Positions 26,827 through 37,100 of a DNA stretch of 39,749 nt are shown one piece after another. The notes beneath the pieces were generated by a model, which searched no databases, was not told the DNA's origin, and worked only from the letters and a program-made list of their open reading frames with translations. Positions within the stretch are counted from its first letter, which is position 1. Each line of letters begins with the position of its first letter. The stretch spans positions 544,667 through 584,415 of the forward strand of contig NZ_JAKLSQ010000001.1 in NCBI RefSeq assembly GCF_022014495.1, written 5' to 3'. The DNA comes from Sandaracinobacteroides sayramensis (lineage in GTDB: Bacteria; Pseudomonadota; Alphaproteobacteria; Sphingomonadales; Sphingomonadaceae). Both the position numbers and the translations under genes were made by a program.

Positions 26827-27153
26827 TTACCCTTTCCACCATTCCTGCCGATGCCAATCCAACCGGGCACGGTGTTCGTCGGTCAAGCTAAGACGCGGAG
26901 CGATGAGCAGACCCAGCACACTGATAGCTCTCTGGCTCAGGCGCGGGGACGACAGAGCCTGCCCATCGTCGTCAAAGCTGATTAGCCCGCAGTCGAAGGC
27001 GGCGTCCCATAGCGGAGAGAGCAACAAACCATTGTGAACACCAAGCCGTTCCTTAGCCAGCACCTCCAACTCCCGAATGAGTGCGAACAAGCGGTGATTA
27101 GCGTGGGAGTTGAAGCGGCCCGAGTTTTCCGGAGGCGGTTTAATTTGATTCAT
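26827..27153 (-). CDS. HNH_2-like endonuclease C-terminal fragment
   Basis: The 108-residue product contains VHNGLLLSPLWDAAFDCGLI, SFDDDGQALSSPRLSQ and LTDEHRARLDWHRQEWW. This is the typical end of HNH_2-type nucleases (NGLLLSP-x-x-D-x-x-FD-x-G-x-ISF). The first half of such proteins, including the first catalytic His, is missing; residues 1-38 look unrelated. No ribosome site is clear. It is probably a truncated remnant, though a short functional variant cannot be excluded. Confidence 0.55.
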   Translation of the reverse strand: MNQIKPPPENSGRFNSHANHRLFALIRELEVLAKERLGVHNGLLLSPLWDAAFDCGLISFDDDGQALSSPRLSQRAISVLGLLIAPRLSLTDEHRARLDWHRQEWWKG

Positions 27154-27304
27154 GTGACCATATCAACGTTGTTGATGGCCGCTTATCGCGCGGAAGGCGT
27201 ATGCGGTCGCTGGTGCGGCGTCGGCGGCTTCTTTGACCGCGGCCGGCTGGTCCTCGGCGCCCGATGTGCCGCTCGACGCACTGGCCGGTGACGCTTGTGT
27301 GACG

Positions 27305-28035
27305 GCGCCACGCGGCCTTGCAGTCGAGCAGCGCCCGGAACCGGTCGAGCGAGACGAGATGATGTTCGATCGGCGCCAGCACTCCGCTGCGGTGCCACGC
27401 GACGACCGTTTCACCGTCGAGCGCCCGCAGCTTCTCCCGGTCGACGATCTGAAACCCCGTCAGGCCAAAGGTTCGGCCGTCCGGCAGCGTCGCATCCGCC
27501 TACTGGTCGATTAGCAGCTCCTTCTCCCGCAGCGCGACTCCCAAAAGCTTCGTCAGCTCATGGTCGCGCCCGAAACTCCAGCGCCGCCTGCGTGAGCGCC
27601 GAGGGCTCGCCACCCTTGAACAGCGCAGTGCCCTTCATCGCCGGCCTGTGCGACACGCTGCGAGCCGGCGTCGATCGCGAGACTAACTCCGTCCCGGCCA
27701 TAGATCTGGACGAAGGTGAAGGGATAGCGCCGCACATAAGCCGGCACATGATGCCCCGCCGCCCAGCGCCCGTCTTCTAGGAACAGATTGACGCGCTCAA
27801 GGTCGAGCACCGCGATCCGTTGCCCGCTGTCGGCCGCGAACACCACCGGATAGGAGCGCGCCGCCTCCGCCAGCTCGGATGCGACGATCGGCACGAACGG
27901 CGTCTCGGCCGCGAAGGACGCGTCGCTGTCCTTCAGCCGCCAGCCGGCATGGACATCGCCGTGCAGCAATTGTGGCAGGCGGTAATATAGGGGCAGCAGC
28001 GGAGCAGCAGGCGTGAGTTCGGCAGTCTCTGCCAT
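27305..28035 (-). pseudogene. sapC: SapC family protein, broken by frameshifts and a stop
   Basis: Three frames together spell a SapC-like protein of about 240 residues. Frame 1 (28035 to about 27635) gives PLYYRLPQLLHGDVHAGWRL, FAAETPFVPIVASELAEAAR, VPAYVRRYPFTFVQIYGRDG. Frame 2 (about 27635 to 27565) gives GTALFKGGEPSALTQAALEF. Frame 3 (about 27565 to 27305) gives DHELTKLLGVALREKELLID, an in-frame TAG at 27500-27502, then LTGFQIVDREKLRALDGETV and HHLVSLDRFRALLD. Two shifts plus a stop argue for true decay, although assembly errors could explain the shifts. SapC-like proteins are often found beside outer-membrane uptake or surface proteins. Confidence 0.8.
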
Positions 28036-28065
28036 GATCGTGTCTCCGACTATCTGGTCCGGGAT

Positions 28066-28085
28066 GGCGCCGCCGAAACGGCGCC
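28066..28085 (-). terminator. GC-rich hairpin after the giant exoprotein gene
   Basis: GGCGCCGCCGAAACGGCGCC pairs GGCGCC with GGCGCC around an eight-base loop, 23 bases after the stop of the exoprotein gene and 30 bases before the sapC start. There is no T run, so termination is uncertain. Confidence 0.35.
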
Positions 28086-28108
28086 GACGATGATGTGTCC
28101 TTCAGGCT

Positions 28109-31100
28109 TTATTCGCCGAACCCGACGAACGTGACCGTGAGGATGACCGGGATCTCCGTGCGAATCTGCGGGCGGGAGCGTTCCGCCAGTTGCGCGGCCT
28201 CGTTGACGATGGCGCTGGTCGCGGCCGATGCGGCGCTGAGTGCGCCGACATTGACCGCTGGCACCTCGGGGATGCCCACCGCGTCACCCGACACCTCGAT
28301 GTTGGCGGCATTGACCACGCGCAACGCGGCGATGTTGACGTCGCCCACCACCCGGATGCCAGCGTCGCCCGCATTCACCTCACCGAAGAAGGCAAGAAGA
28401 TCGAGCCGGCTCGGACGACGATCCGGGTCGCGACCTTCGAAGGCGTCGAGCACGCCGATGCCCGCGCCGGTCTGCAAGCCGAACACGTTGACCGACATCC
28501 GGCCCGAAGTGTCGATGATATAGGCCGGCGGCAGGTTGATGACGTTGGTCTTGGCGCCCGAGCCAGCGGTGATGTCACCGTTCGACGTCCACATCAGGAT
28601 ATCGCCACCCTGCATGGTGAATGTCCGCGACAAGTCCAGCGAGATTGTGCCATTGGCCAGGAAGCTGAGGCTGCCACCACGGCGGCTTAGAACACCGTCA
28701 CTGCTGGGGTTGATCGCGGCCGGATCGCCGAGCGCGATACGGCCATATGGCGCGATCATGTTGATCGATCCGCCCGAGCGGCTCTCAATCAAGTTGTCGC
28801 GCAGCGTGATGTTGCCGCCCAGCGGATTGTCACGCTCGAGGCCCTCCGTTCCCGAATAGAGCAGATGCAGCGCCGAATAGCCGCGCGTGTATTGCTGGAA
28901 GCGTGACCCGTCAGGGTTGTTGTAGTCGACCCCGGTCTGCTGCAATTCGGTGAGCAGGATGCCGTTGAGGAAGGCCAGCCGCCTTTCCCTGGGTAGCGCC
29001 GCGAAGAGTTCCAGACGGTTCTCTTCGGTCGCCTCGAGCCCGAGATCGCGCAGGAAGCTCGTGAGCCCTTGCACCGCCACCACCGGATCGCCGTTGGCGT
29101 CGAGCACGACATTGCCCGCGCTGTCGCGCCGCAGCACGTCCTCCTCGTAAGTCTGCACCACCTTGCCCTGGTTGGTCGGGTGCGACAGGCCGAAGGCTGG
29201 ATCGGCGCGTTTGGCCGGGTCTAGATAAAGCGCGGCGAAAGCTTCAGCATTCACCCCCTGGGCCGTGCCGGTGACGATGCTGATATCGGCGCCGATGTCG
29301 GGCAGCGCCGGGTTATTGTCGCTGCCGCTGGACCTACTGTTCCCAGATCCGAGGCTGACGACATCGCCCTGATAGGCCATCGGGGTCAGATAGTCGCGCC
29401 CGGCCTCGATCCACAGCAGGCCCTGGCCGGCAACCTGGAAGCTTCCGGTATTGTAGATATCGCGACCTGCAATTACTCGCGACAGATTTCCCGCATCAAG
29501 GTGCATGATATCGGCGTTGATGTTCCTGATATCCTGGGCGGCATAGAGATCGATCGGCTTCGCGCTGATGAGCCGAACTCCATTTGTATTCAGTTCAGCG
29601 CCAATGCCGATATTGCCGGTGAGCGCGACAATCCTTAGCGGCTCTGCATCCATGGCATGGAGCAGGTCGAAGCCGCGGTAATAGTTGTTGGCGAGAGAAG
29701 CCTGCGAATTACCGCTAAGGACTTCATTCGCGGCGTAGGTGAGCATCGGCGCCAGGGCATTGCGCACATAGTCCGCGCCGATATCCATCTGGCTGACAGC
29801 GTACATGTTCTGCGATGTGCCGACCTTTGTGTCGATCGTGACATTCTTAGCCGCCAGCCATTCGATCGTGCCAAATGGCGAGGGCGCGGTCTCCAGGATC
29901 GAACCGGAGCCGACCGTTCTGGCAACGCCGATACCGATCCATGCCGGCTTCACCGTCACATCGCCCTGAAGCGAGGCGAAGCGAAGGGTGCCGGGAGCCA
30001 CCTGACCGTAATTCTCGTAGCGGAGGATCCCCTGCCGGAACGATGTGGCCTGGGGGATGATCCGCAGCGCGGCAGCGCGATTCAAGCGGCTGAGCGAGGT
30101 GCCGGCATAGCCGTTGGCCGCGAACACTATGCCGCCGCCAGCCGCCAGAGCCGTGATGCCGGCACGCGGAGAATAGCCGAAGAAGGTCGTGCCGGTGCCG
30201 CCGGTCAGCGTGGCGCCGGTGGTGCAGGCGCCGAGCAGATTCTCGCAGATCTGCGGAGACAGCATCGGATCATAGCCGCCTTCCACCCCGACATCGGCGG
30301 CGCCGATCACGCTGACCGTCGCGTCCATCAGCCCGAACAGCGGGTAAAGGCCGCGTTTGGTGACGACCGGCGCGGCGCCGTTGACAGCGCCGGTCACGAC
30401 GCCGCCCTCCACCGCCTGGCCCTGAGCGATGTCATGCGCCGCCACCAGCGTTGCCTGACCCTTGCCGATAAGGAAGCTGCCGCCCCGGATGTCGCTGCCG
30501 GAGCGCACGGACAGGTCGCCGCCGCCACGCACGATCAGATCGCTTGCGACGGGCTTTTCCCCGACCACAGTGGTCTGATGGCCGGTCGTGGGCAGCGCCA
30601 CCGAGAGATCGACGATGTTGCCATCGGCACGCACATCGACATTGCCGCCGCCGAGCGCGCCGACCGCATAGCCGAAGTTGCGATAGACAACGGACCAGTT
30701 CGTCTGCTCGGTCGTGCGGAGATTGTCGGCATTGCCGTCCCACCAGGATTGCCCATAGCGGAACAGCCACGCGGACGCCGACTGGCCGACGGTAGGCGCG
30801 AGGATGTCGCCCCCTGCCGCGAGGCTGACGTTGCCACCCTGCGTCGGGAACTCGCCCAGCACTCTGGTTGCCGCGTCCTTGGCCGAGCCATAACCGGTCC
30901 GGTCGAAGGCGGCGTCCGTCGCCGTTGCCCGGCCGGCCGTATAGATGGTCGATTCATTGCCCAGGCGCAGGTTTTGCCCGGCGCGCACGTCGATGTCACC
31001 CGTTCCGGTGCGGACGATCCGGCCGGTGCCGGTGAAGGGCGGCAGCACGCCTTCCACGACGAGGCCGTTCGGGAACAGAGCCGCCGGCAGCGGCAAACCG

Positions 31101-34100
31101 GCCAGCAGAGAGCCGCTGCCGGCGATGATGGTCTTGCCGGCGGGAACCGTGCCGCCGGGATAATAATACCAATAATCTGAAGTCATCAGATAGCCGATGC
31201 CGCTCGGCACCACCCAATCGGACGATACCGTTATCGGCATGATATCCGCAAGCGCCTGCGCCGCAGGCAAGGGCTCGCCGGGCGTGAGCAGGCTCGGTGG
31301 CGTCCGCTCGATCAGTTCGCCGAGCCTGATGTCGCCGCCGGCCGCAAAGCCATAGTCGAACGAGGCACCGCTATCGAGCGCGGCATCGGCGGACGCCGAG
31401 GCGAAACCGTCGCTGATAGTGGCGTCGATGATCAGATTGCCGCCAGCTTCGAGGCCCAGATAGCCCGGCCCGGCAATGCCGGCAAGGTCGATGTCGTCGA
31501 CAACCCTCAGATCGCCGCCCGCGCGGATGACGATGCCCGCGCCCTTGCTCCAGCCCGCAGGCGCCGAAGCGCCGGCAAGCCACAGATTGGCGTCGCCGAT
31601 CACCGTCGAAGCCAACGCCGCATCGACGGTAGCCGCCGAATAGATCTCGCTGCCAACCAGCAGTTTGTCGCGCGCGCCCGTCACCGTGCCCGACAAGTCG
31701 GCATTGGCGCCGGTGGCGGTGCGATCGGCTCGCACGACCAGCCGGCCGCCGCCTTCACGGCCGCCGGTGAGGTCGATAGCGGAACCCGACGCCAGCACCA
31801 CCCGGCCTTCATCAGCTGCCAGCACCACCCGGCCGGCAGCCGGCTGGAAAGCCTCGGCATCGACGCTGGCTGCCGCCGCGTCGATCCGGCCCAAAAGCGT
31901 GACATTGCGGCCCGACAGCGACACTTGGCCGCCATCGGCCGTCACCGCATCGCCCTTGGCGGCGATGGTGCCAGCGATCGTCACATCGCCGCTGCGCGAC
32001 ACGAGGCTCACACGATGGGCATCGATAGCGTCGCCTGCCGCGAGCGTGATCGCCTGGTCCAGCCGGATATCGCGCAGAGCCGTGAACCGCCCCGCATTCA
32101 GCAGGGTGTTGAGGCCCGCGAAATCCGTCGTCCCGGCATCCAGCTCGAATCCGCCGCCGGCGTGGCCCTCGGCGCTTTCGGCGCGCAGGGTGCCGGCAAG
32201 CGCCGCCGACCCGCTGCCAACCACTTCGACCACGCCCGCCGCGCCGCCGCGCGCATCGCCCGACACGTCAATTAGCGATTCCGCGTCGGCCAGCACATCG
32301 CCGGCAGCGGTCAGGCGCACGAGGCCACCCGGCGCGTGCTTGGCGACATCGCGGAAATCGACCGTTGCGCCAGTGGCGTCCAGCACCGCGCCGGAGCCGA
32401 GGGAGAGGTCACCGGACAGGGCTTCGAGCAGGATGGTGCCTGCCTTCGCCTCGACCCGCGTATCGATGGCAAGGTTGGCGGCCTGGATCGACAGCCTGCC
32501 GCCCAGTTGCGCGTCGCCGTTCCCGGCTTCCGCGCCCGATTGCGACAGCGACAGGTCTCCGGTTGCGGCCAGCGTGTAATCCGACGCCTTGCCGGCAACG
32601 ACGCGCCCGGCGGCAAGGTCGATGTCCCCGGCCATAGCGAGTCGGCCATCGCCGGACATGCGGATTTCGCCGGCGCTACCGTTCACCGCGGCAAAGCCGC
32701 CGATCGCGCCCGCACCCGGACCCAGAGCAAGCGTGTTCACATCGAGCAGCAACCGGCCCGTGCCAGCCGTGCCGGTCGTCCCGCCATTGCCGCTGTTGCG
32801 CAACGTCAGCACGTCCGCTGTCACGGCGAGGGTTTCGCCAGCGCCCAGGTGCCCTTGCAGCAGCGTCGTATCGAGCGTGAGGTTGCGCAGGCTCGCCTGA
32901 CCATCGGCGCCGCGCGCGCCGAGTGCCAGATCGCCGTAGAAGTTGATCGACTGATGGCCCCGCAACAGCAGGTCAGCCGAGGCGGCGAGACGCTCCAGCG
33001 TCGCCAGGCCGATGGTCGTCCCAGTCGCATCTTCGGGCACCGCGCCGAGGTTGATGCGTTCCGAAGCGAGGTCGAGCAGCGCCGTATCGAGCAGCGCATC
33101 GCGCGACAGGTCGAAGCCGGCGCTGGCGTCGAGCAACAGCACGCCGCTGGTTTTCAGCACCGCGTCGTCGGCCACGGCGAGCGAGCCGATCGCCCCAGAC
33201 CCGCCGCTGCGAACCAGTCCCACCCGCTCGCCTGAAGAGAGACGCAGGAGCGCCCCGTCGCCCGACAGCAGCAAGTTGGACGCATCAAGCTTCGCTGACC
33301 CTTCGGCCGTCAGCACGGCGCCTTCGCCCACGCTGACGTTGTTGCCAGCGGCGAGCAGCAGTTCGGGCACGGTCAGCGCGGTGCCCTCGGCGACCAGCAC
33401 GTCGGTCGCACGAGTGGCGAGCGTGATGCTGCCCGGCACGGCGCTGGCCGTGCCGGCGCTGGTGCGCGGCCGTTCACCGCCCAGCAGCACGCTGCCGGCG
33501 CCCAGTGCCTCGACCTGCCGCGCATCCACGGCCAGCCAGCCTTCAGGCGCCACCGCGCCATTACCGACCAGTGCCAGCTTCCCGCCCGATATGTCGAGAT
33601 TGCCGGAAAGCCCCTCACTGGCCCACAGCGCCTTACCGTTCAGGGCCAGTTCGCTGCCGGCCCTGACTGACAGCGTCCCGGCGTCGCTCAGAAGACGCAG
33701 TGTGATATTTTCAGCGGCAGCCAGCGCCGCCTTGGTCTCGTTGAACGAGAAGGTGACGACATTGCTGTATTGCCCCCAGCTTGCCCGGTCCATCACCTCG
33801 AACGATGACCAGCTCTGGTCTTGCGCCTGCGAAGTGCCGCCATTTTTGAAGTAGCCGCTGACGACATGCGCGCCGTCGTCGCGCTGGACCGTGGCGACCG
33901 GCCCCGCGGTCGCCCCGCCCAGCGGACGCACCAGATAGGCGCCGTCGAGCAGCGCATATTCGGTGGGCAGCACGGTGTAGTAGCCGTCCGCCACGCCCGG
34001 CAGGCCCGAAATCCACACTTCGTCCCAATGGCTGTATGCCGTGGCCGTGCCATTGCTGCCCGTCGTGATCGAGGTGGGTGTGTCGTTGGCCGCCGCCGGC

Positions 34101-37100
34101 ATGATGGCGAACCCGCCCTGGTTCCGCAGATCCGTCAGCAGGTTGCGCGTGCCGCCATCGCCCGAACGGAACTGCCACGAGCGGATGTCACCCCCGCCCG
34201 ATAGGTCGATGACGGCGCCCGCCTGCACGTCCACCGCGTCGCTTTCCAGCGTGACATGGCTGGTGGGCACCGCGCCCGTCGGGCCATAGCCGTCGAACAG
34301 CCCGGTCACGAAATGCACGGGGTTGTAGGCCAGCACCGTCAGCCCTTCGAGCGAGGTCGAGGTGATGCTGCCCGGATGCAGGGTCAGTCGCTCGGCCGCT
34401 TCCAGCCGCAACTGCCCGCCCGGCGAGCGCAGCACGCCCGCCTGGTCGATCTCCGGCGCCCGCAGCGTCAGCCGCTGGCCCACTTCATAAGGCACGGGGG
34501 CAGCGTTGCCGTTGCTTTCGACACGGATCGACTGGCCGGCCCGCACCAGATGGCCGGTCGCGGTGTCCGCCAGATCATATTCCTCCTGCCAGTAATCCGG
34601 AGAGTTGAAATAGCGGCGGCCGGGTGCATAGACCTGCGCGGCCGACAGCAGCAGTGTGCCCGGTGCCAGCAGCGACGGACGGATCGCGCCATCGGCCAGC
34701 AGCCGCACATCGGCGAAACCGCCAAGCCCGGCGGCGCTCTGGAACTGCACCCCCTCGATGTCGATCAGCGCCCCTTCCAGCGTGACGCTGCCGGTGGGAG
34801 CGGCATCCAGCACGGCGCTGACCAGATCGCCCGGCCGATAGGCCCGCATGTTGATGTGCGAGGCTTTCACCCGCACATTGCCGCCACCTTCTCCGGCCTG
34901 GCTCCAATAGCTGGCGCGCAGGTTCACCGTGCCCGGCGCTTCGAGCGTCACGTCCCCGCCGAACTGCAAGCCGAAGCTGCCGTTGCCGCCACGCTGGCGC
35001 ACCGACAGATCCTCCAGCCCGGAACCGTTGATCCGGTCGGCAAAGAGGCGGATGGAGGCGGGGATGGCGCTGTTCGCGTTGGTCTGCGCGAAATCCTCGG
35101 GCAGTTCGCCGTCGATCTGCACCAGACGCGCGCCGCTCTGCGTGAACACGGCGACGTCCAGCGTGCCGCCGCGGCCGGTCTCGCCGCCGGGGGCCAGCAG
35201 CATGGTGCCGGCAATCGCGCCGCTGCCGAGGCCGACGGTGATGCTGCCCGCCGCGCCGTCCACTGCAACCGGCGTCAGCGGCCCGCCCCGGCCGAGATCG
35301 AGGGCGCGCGTGCCGTCCGGCAAGTCGGCGATGCCGGCGACGCCCGACACGTCGAGCAGCGCGCCGGCGCCGATCAGCACCGGCAAGTCGCCCTGTTCGC
35401 CCGCAGTGCCGATGCGGATCGCGCCGCCATCGGCGACGCTGCGGACGGCAAGCCCGTCGCGCCAGTCGGTCACATTATATCCCGCCGCGAGCAGCCGGGC
35501 ATTGTCGCCGACGCGGATCGCGGTCTGCGCGCCCCAGTGGAAAGTGGTGCCGATGGCGATCTCGCCGCCCGGCGCGCTGATCGTGCCATCGACGAATATG
35601 GAATTGAGGCTGTCCAGTTTCAGCCGCGATTCGGCGGGCAGCAGGATCGACGCGCCGGCCTCGACCGTCACCGATCCGGGATATTGTGACCGGTTGTATT
35701 CGAAGGTGCTCGGTTTCGCCTGCACCCGGTTGGACGTGCTGACCAGATTGTAGCTGGCCAGCGTCAGGTCGATCGCGGGGCGTTGTGCTTCCAGCAGATC
35801 GTTGGAATTGACCCGGCTGACCCCCGATCCGTCGATCCCCGCCAGATCGGCCAGCCTCGCGCCCGTAGCGATTTCGCGCGTCCGCCCGGTCAGGTGCAGC
35901 ACATCCACCGTCGGCGCGATCTCGGTGCCCGAAGTCACGGTCAGCCCCCGCGCGCCCGACAGGCTGAGGCTGGTGAAGCCGGCCTGCTCGAAATCCTGCC
36001 CGGCCAGGCGGGAGGCGAAGGCGATGGCGGCATCATCGCCCAGCACCGTTCCGGCGTCGATGAAGGCGCCGGCCGGAATGCTGACGGCATAGTCGAGCGT
36101 GCTGCCCTTGACCGCCGCCTGGGTGAGCGCGCTTCGGACCGTAAGCCCGTCCGGGAAGGCGGATCCGGGCAGCGATCCGCCCGCATCAAGATTGCCGCTG
36201 ATATAGCCGATACGGGTTCCGGCCGGAACGGTCGCCCCCCCGTAGTAGGATTGCAGATATAGCCAGCGACCATCGACATACTGGGCGGAGTTGACAGTGA
36301 TTCCGGCGGGCACGGTCCATTCGCCGGCAAGAGTGAGCGGCGTCACCCATTCGCTGTAGTCGAGGTAGGAGCGTGCGGCCACCGGGGTGTCGGGCGGCAG
36401 GAGCATCGAGCGGAAGCTGGTATCCGCCGGCAGCGGCTCGCCGGCAGCGATCACAAGCGGCCTCGTCAGCTTCAGCCGGATCGGCGCGGCGGTGCCGGCC
36501 TCCAGCACGCCGCCGGCAATGGCCGCCAGATCGCCCCAGTCATCCGGTGCGCCGGCAATGGCGCCGCCCTGGAAGAAATCGGGCGTCACCAGCCGGAAGC
36601 TGTTGTTGACGGAAACATCCTCCGGCAGTGTAGACCCCTTGGACAGCACAAAACCTGCGGCCAGAACTATCGGCGCTTCCAGAACCGTGCCGGCCGGGAT
36701 CAGCACTTGCGCTGCATCCGCTAGCTTCAGCCCTTGCGTCCCGTCGTCATAACTGAACAGCCCCTCGGGCACGGTGAAGCCTGCGGGCAAGGTGCCATTG
36801 CTGGAACTGGTTCCGAACGAGCGCAGGGTAGTGCCGACCGGCAGCAGGGTCGTCTTTCCGTCGCCATAGACAACCTGGGCCGCATTGCCGGGCGAGGTGG
36901 TGGTCGTGCGCACGATCACGCCTTCCGGCACGATCCAGTCCTGAAGCAGCGTGACCCTGTTGGCGGCGTTGTTGAGGATGGGGATCGTGGACGCCATCAG
37001 TGTCTGGCCGCCGGTAAGCGTGCCCGTCACACGATTCGAGGCATCGAAGGTGAGCAGTATCCCGGCCGGTAGCGTTAGTGCTTCCGCCAGCACCACGTCC

